Assembly (NCBI GenBank): GCA_035552155.1
Contig: DASZLX010000028.1
Location: forward strand, 62,001 to 126,000
Source of the DNA: DASXHY01 sp035552155
GTDB taxonomy: Bacteria > Verrucomicrobiota > Verrucomicrobiia > Limisphaerales > DASXHY01
Direction of reading: 5' to 3'
Length of the DNA: 64,000 nucleotides
Shown one piece after another: positions 52,054 through 61,664 of the stretch (the stretch's first letter is position 1; each line of letters starts with the position of its first letter). Both the position numbers and the translations under genes were made by a program. The notes under the pieces were generated by a model, which saw only the letters and a program-made list of their open reading frames with translations, had not been told where the DNA came from and made no database searches.

Positions 52054-55000
52054 TCATCGATGCAACCAGAGCCTCAACACCGAACGCAATTGCTCGGTGT
52101 CCACCGGCTTCGACAGATAATCCGAGGCGCCCGCCGCGATGCATTTTTCCCGGTCGCCCTTCATCGCTTTGGCCGTCACGGCGATAATCGGCAAATGTTC
52201 GAACCCTTCAATCTGGCGAATGGCGCGAGTCGTAGCATAACCATCCATCGTGGGTAACATGATGTCCATCAGAATCACGTCGATGTCTTTATTGTCGATG
52301 AGCAACTGAATGGCATCGCGGCCATTTTCGGCGGAGATGACGTTCATCTTGAACCGCTCCAGCACACTCGTCATCGCAAAGATGTTTCGGATGTCATCGT
52401 CCACCAGCAGGACTTTCTTGCCCTCGAGCACGCCCTGATGCAGCGTCTCCAGCATTTTCCGCTGGCGATCAGGCAGCTTGGAAGCGTTCCGATGCAATAA
52501 CAGTGCGGTTTCATCCAGCAACCGCTCCGGCGAACGGACGTCCTTCAGCACGATGTTTTCCGCGAGGCGGCGCAACTGCACCTCTTCTTCCTGCAACAAA
52601 TCGCGCGCGGTATAAATGATGATCGGGACCGAGCGAGACTGCGGCTCGTTCTTGATTTTTTCGAGGAGCTCGACCCCGGACATGTCCGGCAGGCCAAGGT
52701 CCAGCACCATGCAATCGAATTTTCCGGTGTGCAGCGCTTCCAGCGCGTCCTTACCGGAACCGACCACGGTCGTTTTCACGTCGCCGTTGCCAATAAGCTC
52801 GCGGATGCTCATCTGCTGGGCTTCGTCATCCTCGATCAGCAGCAGGTTTCTCATCGGGCGCTCCACGAAGTCTTTCAACTCGTTAAACGCGCCTTGCAGC
52901 ATGTCCTTGTTCTCCGATTTCACGAGATATCCCAGCGCGCCTTGCGTCAGTCCCGGTTCGGTATTCTCGTCGACAGTGATAATTTGCACCGGGATATGGC
53001 GCGTGGCCAAATCCACTTTCAAGCGGTCCAGCACGCGCCAGCCGTCAAAATCCGGCAGCCGGATATCCAGCGTGATGGCATCGGGCTTGATCTCGCGTGC
53101 GATCGCCAGCGCCGCCGAACCGCGTTGCGCCACCACGGCCTTGAACCCGCGGTTGCGGGCCATTTCCAGGAGCACCTTGGCATAGTTCGGGTCGTCCTCG
53201 ACGATCAAGAGCACGCGGTCGCCCTGGTGAATTTCTCCGCGATCGTCCTCGACGAGCAGCTCGGCGTTGGCAATGTCTTCCACCACCGGTTCCGGCAACA
53301 CCGCTTCGGTGCCCGCCACCGGGATTTCCGATTCGGGCCGCACGGGAGCCACGATGGAATCGCGGCGGTTGATGCGCGGCGGCACGTGGGTCTGGGGCAA
53401 ATACAGCGTGAACACGCTTCCCTGACCGACCGCGCTCGCCAGGCGGATTTCGCCGCCCAACAGCCGCGCAATTTCGCGGCTGATCGCCAGCCCGAGGCCG
53501 GTGCCACCATACTTGCGGCTCGTGGAACCATCGGCCTGCTGAAACGCCTCGAAAATAATTTGCTGTTTGTCGGGCGGAATCCCGATGCCGCTATCGGCAA
53601 CGGAAATCGCGATGACCGACCGCGCGTGGTTGAGCGCCTCGCGGTCCGGGCTCCAGCCTTCGGTGACCTGCGCGATGTTCAACGTGACGCTGCCTCGTTC
53701 CGTGAATTTGAACGCGTTCGAGAGCAAATTGCGGATGACCTGCTCCAGCCGCTGCGAATCGGTGAGCATGTGGCGCGGCAGGTTTTCGTCGAGATCGATT
53801 TTGAAATCGACACCCTTGTTTTCCGCCACGTGCCGGAACGTGCGCTCGACGTAATCCTGCAATTCGCGGAACCGCACTTCGGCGATGTCCACCGTGACCG
53901 TGCCCGACTCGATCTTGGAAAGGTCGAGAATGTCGTTGATGAGCGCGAGCAGGTCGTTGCCCGACGCATGAATCGTCTTGGCGTACTCGACCTGTTTCGT
54001 CTGGAGGTTGCCCTCGATATTCTGTGCGAGCTGATCGGCGAGAATGAGCAACGAATTGAGCGGCGTGCGCAATTCGTGGGACATGTTCGCGAGAAACTCG
54101 GACTTGTATTTGGAAGTAAGCGCCAACTGCTCGGCTTTTTCTTCCAGCGCCTGGCGGGCCTGTTCCACTTCTGAGTTCTTGCGTTCCACTTCCGCGTTCT
54201 GCTCGGCGAGCAATTTTGCCTTTTCCTGCAGCTCGCGGTTCGTGTTCTGCAATTCCTCCTGCCGGCTTTGCAATTCCTTGGCCAGGGATTGCGATTGCTT
54301 GAGCAAATCTTCGGTTCGCGAATTCGCCTCAATGGTATTCAACACGATGCCGATGGATTCCACCAGCTGATCCAGGAACGCCTGGTGAATCGGGCTGAAT
54401 TGCTCGAACGATGACAATTCCATAACCGCCTTGACCTGGCCTTCGAAGAGCACGGGCAGGACGATGATATTCTTCGGCGAGGCGTGGCCCAGGCCGGAAC
54501 CGATCTGGACGTAATCGCCGGGCACATTGGTGAGCAGGATGCGCTCCTTCTCCAATGCCGCCTGTCCCACCAGGCCTTCACCCAGCGAGAACTTGTTGCC
54601 GATGACTTTCCGATTCCGGAATGCGTAGCTGGAGAGCAATTTGAGATAGGTCTCGTTCTTGTCGGGTTCGACGTTCTCGTCCTTTTCCATGACGTAGAAA
54701 ACACCGTGCTGCGCGCCGACCACCGGCGCCAGTTCGGAAAGGATGAGCTTGCCGACCGTAAGCATGTCTTTCTGGCCTTGCAACATGCGGGTGAACTTCG
54801 CGAGGTTGGTTTTCAGCCAATCCTGCTCGTTGTTCTTGATGGTGGTGTCCTTCAGGTTGCGGATCATCTCGTTGATGTTGTCCTTGAGCGCGGCCACTTC
54901 GCCTTTCGCTTCCACCTGAATGAAGCGCGTCAAATCGCCCTTGGTCACCGCCGTCGCCACGTCCGCAATCGCGCGCACCTGCGTCGTCAAATTCGCGGCC

Positions 55001-58000
55001 AACTGATTGACGTTGTCGGTCAAATCCTTCCACGTTCCCGCCGCGCCCGGCACGTTGGCCTGGCCGCCCAGTTTTCCTTCCACACCGACTTCGCGCGCCA
55101 CGGTCGTCACCTGGTCGGCGAAGGTCGCGAGCGTGTCAATCATGCTGTTGATGGTATCGGCCAACTCGGCGATTTCGCCCTTGGCTTCCACCAGCAGTTT
55201 GCGTTTCAAATCGCCTTTGGCAACGGCGGTCACGACTTTCGCGATGCCGCGCACCTGGTTGGTCAGGTTCGACGCCATGAAATTCACATTGTCGGTCAGG
55301 TCTTTCCAAGTGCCGGAAACTCCCTTCACCAGCGCCTGACCGCCGAGTTTTCCTTCCGTGCCCACCTCGCGCGCCACGCGCGTCACTTCATCGGCAAACG
55401 ATGAAAGTTGGTCCACCATCGTGTTGACGGTGTTTTTCAACTCGAGAATTTCGCCCTTCACATCCACGGTGATTTTCTTGGAAAGATCGCCGTTGGCCAC
55501 GGCGGTTGTCACTGCGGCGATATTGCGCACCTGGGTTGTGAGGTTCGACGCCATGAAATTCACGTTGTCGGTGAGATCTTTCCACACACCGGCGAGGCCG
55601 CGCACGTCCGCCTGGCCGCCCAACTTGCCGTCCGAACCCACCTCGCGCGCCACGCGCGTCACTTCCGAGGCGAAGGAGCGCAGTTGATCCACCATGGTAT
55701 TAATGGTGTCTTTCAGTTCGAGAATTTCGCCTTTGACGTCCACCGTGATTTTCTTCGACAAGTCACCCGTCGCCACCGCCGTCGTCACGGTCGCGATATT
55801 GCGGACCTGCGAGGTCAGGTTGGACGCCATCGAATTCACTGAATCCGTCAAATCCTTCCATGTGCCGGCCACGCCTTTCACATTGGCCTGGCCGCCGAGT
55901 TTTCCTTCCGTGCCCACCTCGCGCGCCACGCGCGTCACTTCCGCCGCAAACGAGGAAAGCTGGTCCACCATCGTGTTAATGGTGTTTTTGAGTTCGAGGA
56001 TTTCGCCTTTCACATCCACCGTGATTTTCTTGGACAAGTCGCCGGTGGCGACGGCGGTCGTCACCGCCGCGATGTTACGCACTTGCGCGGTCAGGTTTGA
56101 CGCCATGAAATTCACCGAGTCGGTCAAGTCCTTCCACGTGCCGGCGACGCCTTTCACATCCGCCTGGCCGCCAAGTTTTCCTTCCGTGCCCACCTCGCGC
56201 GCCACGCGCGTCACTTCCGCCGCGAAGGAGCGAAGCTGATCCACCATCGTATTGACGGTGTTCTTCAATTCCAGAATTTCGCCCTTCACATCCACCGTGA
56301 TTTTCTTCGAGAGATCGCCGCGCGCGACTGCGGTTGTCACTTCGGCGATGTTACGCACTTGCGACGTCAGGTTGGACGCCATGGAATTCACTGAATCGGT
56401 CAAGTCCTTCCACGTGCCGGCTACGCCCTTCACATCCGCCTGGCCACCGAGTTTGCCTTCCGTGCCCACCTCGCGCGCCACGCGCGTCACTTCCGCCGCG
56501 AAGGATGAAAGCTGATCCACCATCGTATTAATGGTGTTTTTCAATTCGAGAATTTCGCCTTTGACGTCCACCGTGATTTTCTTGGACAAGTCGCCCGTCG
56601 CCACGGCCGTTGTCACTGCGGCGATATTGCGCACTTGCGACGTCAAGTTGGACGCCATCGAATTCACCGAGTCGGTCAAGTCCTTCCACGTGCCGGCGAC
56701 ACCGGGCACCTGCGCCTGGCCGCCGAGTTTTCCTTCCGTGCCCACCTCACGCGCCACGCGCGTCACTTCCGCCGCGAAGGAGCGCAGTTGATCCACCATG
56801 GTATTGATGGTGTCTTTGAGCTGGAGAATTTCACCTTTGACGTTGACTGTAATTTTTTTCGACAAGTCGCCATTCGCCACTGCCGTGGTCACTTCGGCGA
56901 TATTGCGGACTTGCGAGGTTAAATTGCCGGCCATGAAGTTCACCGAATCGGTCAAGTCCTTCCACGTGCCGGCCACGCCTTTCACATCCGCCTGGCCGCC
57001 GAGTTTTCCTTCCGTGCCCACCTCGCGCGCCACGCGGGTTACTTCCGCCGCGAACGACGAAAGCTGGTCCACCATCGTGTTGATGACGTTCTTAATCTGG
57101 AAAATTTCACCGCGCACGTCCACCGTGATCTTCTGCGTCAGGTCGCCGCTCGCGATGGCCGTTGCCACCTTGGACATATCGCGCAATTGCACGGTCAGGT
57201 TGCTGGCCATGAAATTCACGTTGTCGGTCAGGTCCTTCCACGTGCCGGCCACGCCTTTCACCACTGCCTGGCCGCCAAGTTTTCCTTCCGTGCCCACTTC
57301 GCGGGCCACGCGCGTCACTTCCGCCGCGAACGACGAAAGCTGATCCACCATGGTATTAATGGTGTTCTTGAGTTCGAGGATTTCGCCTTTGACGTTGACG
57401 GTGATTTTCTTGGAGAGGTCGCCATTGGCCACCGCGGTGGTCACCGCGGCGATGTTACGCACCTGGGACGTCAGGTTGGACGCCATGAAATTCACCGAGT
57501 CGGTCAAGTCCTTCCACGTGCCGGACACGCCTTCGACTTTTGCCTGGCCGCCGAGTTTTCCTTCGGTGCCGACTTCGCGCGCCACGCGGGTCACTTCCGA
57601 GGCGAACGAGCGAAGCTGATCCACCATTTTGTTGATGGTGTCCTTGAGTTCCAGAAATTCGCCGCGAACGTCCACGGTGATTTTCTTGGTCAAGTCACCG
57701 TTCGCCACGGCGGTGGTCACGGTCGCGATGTTACGCACCTGGGACGTGAGGTTGGACGCCATCAAATTCACGTTGTCGGTCAAATCCTTCCACGTGCCGG
57801 CGACGCCTTTCACGAGGGCTTGACCGCCGAGTTTTCCTTCCGTGCCTACTTCGCGGGCCACGCGCGTCACTTCCGAGGCGAACGCGCCCAACTGGTCCAC
57901 CATCAGGTTCACCGTTTTGGCGGTACGCAAAAATTCACCCTGCAGCGGCCGGCCCTGCATTTCGAGCGCCATGCTCTGTGACAAATCACCCTTGGCCACG

Positions 58001-58476
58001 GCGCCGATCACGCGCGCCGTTTCACTGATGGGGGTGACGAGGCAGGCGATGAGCGCGTTGACTGAATTCACGCGTTCGGCCCAGGCGCCGCTGGCGCCGG
58101 TAATACTCAGGCGCTCGTTGATTTTTCCTTCCTGACCGACCACATGGCTGATGCGGCTTAAATCACGCGTCGTGCCGGACAGCAATTCGGCCACATCATT
58201 AAAAGCGTCAGCCACCTTGCCTTCCGTGCTGGTAAAGGTCACCGGCAAACGCACGGAAAACTCGCCTTTTTTTAAAGAGGACAGCGCCACCAGCATGGTG
58301 TTCATGTCGAGGACATCGCCGCAAGGAATGAGTCTCTCCTTCTCGCCGTTCAGGTGTTTGGAATCATTGCCGTTCGCGTTCTCGGACGCCGTGCGCTTGC
58401 GCGCGGATGCGCGGCTGGTTTCCCGGCTTCCCGCTTCAGCCACCGGATGGAGTAAAATGGAGGTAGGTTTTTTCAT
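52054..58476 (-). CDS. Giant soluble poly-HAMP hybrid histidine kinase (fungal group III/Nik1-like)
   Basis: The 2140-residue protein has no signal peptide or transmembrane helix. Residues 60-220 are divergent HAMP-like sequence. Residues 221-1140 are ten units of exactly 92 residues, each with GTWKDLTD, AVANGDLSKKI and MVDQLSSFAAEVTRVAREVG variants; an eleventh, partial unit ends at about 1215. A GAF domain follows (1238-1385), then a coiled coil (1388-1457), HisKA with His1467 in SHELRTPLN, an ATPase domain (to about 1695) and three receivers (about 1751-1874, 1875-1995 and 2020-2140, the last with Asp2071). The layout resembles fungal group III kinases (Nik1/Os-1), which sense osmotic stress in the cytosol. 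It heads the operon with the PAS kinase and the response regulator. Confidence 0.94.
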   Translation of the reverse strand: MKKPTSILLHPVAEAGSRETSRASARKRTASENANGNDSKHLNGEKERLIPCGDVLDMNTMLVALSSLKKGEFSVRLPVTFTSTEGKVADAFNDVAELLSGTTRDLSRISHVVGQEGKINERLSITGASGAWAERVNSVNALIACLVTPISETARVIGAVAKGDLSQSMALEMQGRPLQGEFLRTAKTVNLMVDQLGAFASEVTRVAREVGTEGKLGGQALVKGVAGTWKDLTDNVNLMASNLTSQVRNIATVTTAVANGDLTKKITVDVRGEFLELKDTINKMVDQLRSFASEVTRVAREVGTEGKLGGQAKVEGVSGTWKDLTDSVNFMASNLTSQVRNIAAVTTAVANGDLSKKITVNVKGEILELKNTINTMVDQLSSFAAEVTRVAREVGTEGKLGGQAVVKGVAGTWKDLTDNVNFMASNLTVQLRDMSKVATAIASGDLTQKITVDVRGEIFQIKNVINTMVDQLSSFAAEVTRVAREVGTEGKLGGQADVKGVAGTWKDLTDSVNFMAGNLTSQVRNIAEVTTAVANGDLSKKITVNVKGEILQLKDTINTMVDQLRSFAAEVTRVAREVGTEGKLGGQAQVPGVAGTWKDLTDSVNSMASNLTSQVRNIAAVTTAVATGDLSKKITVDVKGEILELKNTINTMVDQLSSFAAEVTRVAREVGTEGKLGGQADVKGVAGTWKDLTDSVNSMASNLTSQVRNIAEVTTAVARGDLSKKITVDVKGEILELKNTVNTMVDQLRSFAAEVTRVAREVGTEGKLGGQADVKGVAGTWKDLTDSVNFMASNLTAQVRNIAAVTTAVATGDLSKKITVDVKGEILELKNTINTMVDQLSSFAAEVTRVAREVGTEGKLGGQANVKGVAGTWKDLTDSVNSMASNLTSQVRNIATVTTAVATGDLSKKITVDVKGEILELKDTINTMVDQLRSFASEVTRVAREVGSDGKLGGQADVRGLAGVWKDLTDNVNFMASNLTTQVRNIAAVTTAVANGDLSKKITVDVKGEILELKNTVNTMVDQLSSFADEVTRVAREVGTEGKLGGQALVKGVSGTWKDLTDNVNFMASNLTNQVRGIAKVVTAVAKGDLKRKLLVEAKGEIAELADTINSMIDTLATFADQVTTVAREVGVEGKLGGQANVPGAAGTWKDLTDNVNQLAANLTTQVRAIADVATAVTKGDLTRFIQVEAKGEVAALKDNINEMIRNLKDTTIKNNEQDWLKTNLAKFTRMLQGQKDMLTVGKLILSELAPVVGAQHGVFYVMEKDENVEPDKNETYLKLLSSYAFRNRKVIGNKFSLGEGLVGQAALEKERILLTNVPGDYVQIGSGLGHASPKNIIVLPVLFEGQVKAVMELSSFEQFSPIHQAFLDQLVESIGIVLNTIEANSRTEDLLKQSQSLAKELQSRQEELQNTNRELQEKAKLLAEQNAEVERKNSEVEQARQALEEKAEQLALTSKYKSEFLANMSHELRTPLNSLLILADQLAQNIEGNLQTKQVEYAKTIHASGNDLLALINDILDLSKIESGTVTVDIAEVRFRELQDYVERTFRHVAENKGVDFKIDLDENLPRHMLTDSQRLEQVIRNLLSNAFKFTERGSVTLNIAQVTEGWSPDREALNHARSVIAISVADSGIGIPPDKQQIIFEAFQQADGSTSRKYGGTGLGLAISREIARLLGGEIRLASAVGQGSVFTLYLPQTHVPPRINRRDSIVAPVRPESEIPVAGTEAVLPEPVVEDIANAELLVEDDRGEIHQGDRVLLIVEDDPNYAKVLLEMARNRGFKAVVAQRGSAALAIAREIKPDAITLDIRLPDFDGWRVLDRLKVDLATRHIPVQIITVDENTEPGLTQGALGYLVKSENKDMLQGAFNELKDFVERPMRNLLLIEDDEAQQMSIRELIGNGDVKTTVVGSGKDALEALHTGKFDCMVLDLGLPDMSGVELLEKIKNEPQSRSVPIIIYTARDLLQEEEVQLRRLAENIVLKDVRSPERLLDETALLLHRNASKLPDRQRKMLETLHQGVLEGKKVLLVDDDIRNIFAMTSVLERFKMNVISAENGRDAIQLLIDNKDIDVILMDIMLPTMDGYATTRAIRQIEGFEHLPIIAVTAKAMKGDREKCIAAGASDYLSKPVDTEQLRSVLRLWLHR
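55057..57816 (-). repeat. Ten tandem 276-bp coding repeats (HAMP units)
   Basis: The DNA repeat follows the protein repeat exactly: ten units of 276 bases, many differing by few substitutions. High identity and constant length suggest recent duplication and gene conversion. Long open frames on the opposite strand here are a by-product of codon bias. Unit number may vary between strains and is a likely site for assembly collapse. Confidence 0.93.
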
Positions 58477-59220
58477 AGAGAGCCGTTACGCGAATGTTCT
58501 TCAAGAATTCCACCTTGCTGTGGAGGATTCCAAACCGGGCACTTAGGACATACAGACATGAAAGTATTGTAAAACCGAGGGTAGTAGAACTAAATCCCGG
58601 AAATATGGGGTGTAGTCCCCATTGATACAAAAATGATCCTCCGATAAAAAAACTTCCGTTGCTTGCGCTGCAGTGTAATAGCCGCACAGTGCCTGCGTTT
58701 TCCCCCGGGCGAGCGAGTAATTCGGGGTCCGAGTCACGCCCTTTCCACCCGCGAAAACCGCTCCCTGTACTGCCTATCATTTCAGATGGTTTTCCGTGAC
58801 CGCCCGAGGATAAAAATGCCCCTAAGTTGAAGACCCGGGTCCAAATATCCCCGCCGTGAATCACCAATGGGCGCCACCGACCCCCCCGCACCGAAACAGC
58901 GCGTGTCCCCGGGATTCGGTGCTTCCGACCTAAACTGTTGGGGAACTTTACATTAGAAAGTCGCCGCTTTCGTCGTTAATTAGCCGGATTTAACTAAAGA
59001 TGTCGGAAAAGCTTCCGCTATCACATAAACTAATTCGTAGATGTTGGTTTTTCTTATTTATATAACTGTTTGATATGTATTGTGATATGATTATTTATAA
59101 CAAAATAAGTAGGTTGGCACTACCCCTGCTTGGAAATTTGCGTAACAAAACCGTGTTAGGACTTATACGACAACCACTTAGTCACAGCCCCCTAACTCTC
59201 CCCCCAAACAAACCCATCCA
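58477..59220. other. Long intergenic region between the kinase operon and the CTERM protein
   Basis: About 744 bases contain no gene that I can support. Near the kinase end is a small palindrome, GGGGTGTAGTCCCC (58607-58620), about 130 bases before the kinase start, a possible operator. The right part, from 59000 on, is strongly AT-rich (for example TTTATATAACTGTTTGATAT, 59056-59075), in contrast to everything around it. It should hold the promoter of the secreted protein. No ribosome binding site is evident before its ATG. Confidence 0.5.
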
Positions 59221-59907
59221 ATGAAATTCAAATGGTTAGTAACAACGGTCGCCGGCGCTTGCATGGCGAGTGCCATGAGTGCCTCCGCAGCCAGCTTCGG
59301 GACGATTCCCGGAACCACCGCGGCCCAGAATCCTTATAGCGGCCACGGCATCCCGATCGATACGTCCGAATACGCCCAATTTACCGGCTTGGGCGGCGGC
59401 GACACCCTGACGATCGCAATGGCAGCCACGCAAAATGGCTCCAATCCGGCTCCAGGAAATGACAAAGCGGGCACTTACTTCGTCAACACTGGCCTCGTCG
59501 GCGGCAAGTCCGTATGGAACTTTGACTTCTACGGCAGTTCCCAACTCGGCCTCCTGGCCAATTATGTGTTCACGCTGACGGAAACGGCCAATGGCCATAC
59601 GTTCAGCTTCAATCCCGCGACCATCGCCGACGACGGGGGCGCGCCGAATGCTTTCGGTAACTCCGAAAGACTCGATTTCGCCACCTACGGCGGGCCGCTG
59701 GGTTATAATGCGAACGCGGACGACACCTACGACTTCACGTTGAGCGTGTCCACCGTGACGGGCAGCTTCATCGGCAGCGATAACATCACCGTTGTTGCCG
59801 GCAGAGGCGCGGCGGCGCCGGACACTGCCTCGACCGCGACCCTCCTGGGAGCGGCTTTCCTGGGATTGTTCCTGATGAAACGCCGGTTCACCCGTTCGGT
59901 GGCCTAA
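59221..59907 (+). CDS. Secreted protein with VPDSG-CTERM-like (exosortase) sorting tail
   Basis: The 228-residue protein has a signal peptide (KWLVTTVAGACMASAMSASA, cleaved near residue 24), a beta-rich Gly/Asn/Thr domain of about 170 residues, and a C-terminal sorting signal. That signal is APDTASTATLLGAAFLGLFL followed by MKRRF: a short motif, a hydrophobic helix and a basic end. In Verrucomicrobiota the VPDSG-CTERM variant normally reads VPD(S/T)G(S/A)T; this copy has A-P-D-T-A-S-T. It is probably recognised by an exosortase and anchored or released at the cell surface, perhaps in exopolysaccharide. No exosortase lies in the window. It is monocistronic: an AT-rich leader precedes it and a strong terminator follows. 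Confidence 0.88.
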   Translation: MKFKWLVTTVAGACMASAMSASAASFGTIPGTTAAQNPYSGHGIPIDTSEYAQFTGLGGGDTLTIAMAATQNGSNPAPGNDKAGTYFVNTGLVGGKSVWNFDFYGSSQLGLLANYVFTLTETANGHTFSFNPATIADDGGAPNAFGNSERLDFATYGGPLGYNANADDTYDFTLSVSTVTGSFIGSDNITVVAGRGAAAPDTASTATLLGAAFLGLFLMKRRFTRSVA

Positions 59908-59929
59908 GTAAAACTCATCTTTCACCCGA

Positions 59930-59963
59930 GCCTGTCTTGTGCAAACAAGACAGGCTTTTTTTG
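59930..59963 (+). terminator. Rho-independent terminator after the CTERM protein gene
   Basis: A perfect 11-bp stem, GCCTGTCTTGT (59930-59940) with ACAAGACAGGC (59945-59955), closes on a GCAA loop and is followed at once by TTTTTTTT. It sits 22 bases after the stop codon. In the reverse direction it could also limit read-through from the convergent comM gene. Confidence 0.93.
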
Positions 59964-59974
59964 TCCCCCCAACA

Positions 59975-61501
59975 TTATGTCCACAATTGCCGATCCAGCG
60001 AACGGTATTGAATCGCCTCCGAAACGTGCTCGCCGGCGATTCCGTCCGCGCCCGCCAAATCGGCAATCGTGCGCGCCACTTTCAAAATGCGGTCGTAGGC
60101 GCGGGCGCTGAGGTTCAAATCGGTCATGGCAAATTTCAGCAAGTCCTTCGTTTGCTCGCCCAAGACACAATATTGCTTCAGTTCGCGCGTGCCCATGCGG
60201 GCGTTGCAGGTGATTTTGGGTTTATCCTTGAAGCGCGCCAACTGACGTTGCCGGGCGTTGATGACCCGCTCGCGAATGGCGGCGGAACTCTCGCCATTCC
60301 GCTCACCGGAAATTTCGCGGAATTTCACCTGCGGCACCTCCACGTGCAAATCGATGCGATCGAGCAACGGCCCGGAAATGCGTCCCAGATAATTTTGAAT
60401 TTCACGCGGCGAAGATTTGCTCTCGTGCGGCATTTTTCCGTCCGGCGTCGGGTTCATCGCGGCGACCAGCATGAATTGCGAGGGGAACGTCATCGTGCCC
60501 GCCGCGCGCGAGATCGTGACGCGGCCTTCCTCCAGCGGCTGACGCATCGTCTCCAGCACGCTGCGCTTGAATTCCGGCAGCTCGTCCAGGAACAATACGC
60601 CGTGGTGCGCCAGGGAAATTTCGCCGGGCGTGGGATTGATATTGCCGCCCAACAGCCCCGCGTCGCTCGCGGTATGATGCGGCGCGCGGAAAGGCCGTTG
60701 CGTCACCAGCGCCTGGCCGGGCCCGAGCAGGCCCACGATGCTGTGAATCTTCGTCGTCTCCAACGCTTCATCCAAAGTGAGCGGCGGTAAAATCGTCGCC
60801 AGCCGCTTGGCGAGCATGGATTTGCCAGTGCCGGGCGGCCCGATGAGCAGGACATTGTGACCGCCAGCCGCGGCGATTTCCAAAGCGCGCTTGACGTTCT
60901 CCTGGCCTTTCACTTCCGCGAAATCGACTTCCTCATCGTGGTGATGGGCGAACAATTGCGCCAGGTCCACTTTGATGGGGGCAATCTTGATTTCGCCTTC
61001 GAGAAATTGCGCCGCCTCGCGCAGGTTTTGAATTGGGATCACTTGCAGGCCCGTCACGACCGCGGCCTCGGGCGCATTCTCCTCGGGCACCAGCACGCCG
61101 ACTTTTCCCTCCGCCTTCGCCCGCAACGCAATTTGTAAAACGCCTTTAACCGGCCGCACCGCCCCGGTCAATGCGAGTTCGCCCACGACGATAAAATTAT
61201 CAAGCTGATCGGTTTCAATCTGCTCGCTGGCCGCGAGCATCCCGATAGCGATGGGCAAATCGAAACTCGGCCCCTCCTTTTTGACATCGGCCGGCGCGAG
61301 GTTGATGGTCGTGCGGCCCAAGGGAAATTTGAACGCGGAATTGCCGAGCGCAGTGGAGACGCGATCCTGCGATTCACGCACCGCGGCATCGGGCAGGCCC
61401 ACGATAATAATTTTCGTATCGCCCCAGCCGGCGTTCACCTCGACTTCGATGGGATACGCGTCGATGCCGTTGACGGCCGCCGAACAGACCTTGGACAACA
61501 T
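59975..61501 (-). CDS. comM: YifB/ComM-family Mg-chelatase-like AAA+ ATPase
   Basis: The 508-residue protein matches ComM/YifB. It has an N-terminal Lon-protease-like domain (KVCSAAVNGIDAYPIEVEVN to SALGNSAFKFP), then an AAA+ module of the Mg-chelatase type with Walker A LIGPPGTGKSMLAKRLA and a conserved RISGPLLDRIDLHVEVP block. The C-terminal region includes TDLNLSARAYDRILKVARTI. ComM is a hexameric helicase that promotes branch migration during natural transformation. The presence of the gene does not prove competence. The ATG at 61499-61501 starts at the family N-terminus. It converges on the CTERM gene across a shared terminator region. Confidence 0.93.
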   Translation of the reverse strand: MLSKVCSAAVNGIDAYPIEVEVNAGWGDTKIIIVGLPDAAVRESQDRVSTALGNSAFKFPLGRTTINLAPADVKKEGPSFDLPIAIGMLAASEQIETDQLDNFIVVGELALTGAVRPVKGVLQIALRAKAEGKVGVLVPEENAPEAAVVTGLQVIPIQNLREAAQFLEGEIKIAPIKVDLAQLFAHHHDEEVDFAEVKGQENVKRALEIAAAGGHNVLLIGPPGTGKSMLAKRLATILPPLTLDEALETTKIHSIVGLLGPGQALVTQRPFRAPHHTASDAGLLGGNINPTPGEISLAHHGVLFLDELPEFKRSVLETMRQPLEEGRVTISRAAGTMTFPSQFMLVAAMNPTPDGKMPHESKSSPREIQNYLGRISGPLLDRIDLHVEVPQVKFREISGERNGESSAAIRERVINARQRQLARFKDKPKITCNARMGTRELKQYCVLGEQTKDLLKFAMTDLNLSARAYDRILKVARTIADLAGADGIAGEHVSEAIQYRSLDRQLWT

Positions 61502-61664
61502 GCGGAAGTTATGGGGGAGTTCCGGACGAAGTTCAATTTAGATTTTGGCGCTGGCAAATCCGTCGTCGGTCAGCTCGGCCCTTTTCCGCTCTGCTAATTG
61601 TTCATTAATGGCGCCGGGCGCGGTGCTAACGAAATAATCGAAGCGATTGAAGAAAAACAACAAT

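Noticed and set aside
55057..57816. CRISPR-like repetition
   Set aside because: Units are 276 bases, continuous and coding, without short repeats and unique spacers.
54484..57981. Series of plus-strand open frames opposite the HAMP repeats
   Set aside because: They repeat with the 276-bp unit and mirror it; no start signal or family is seen.
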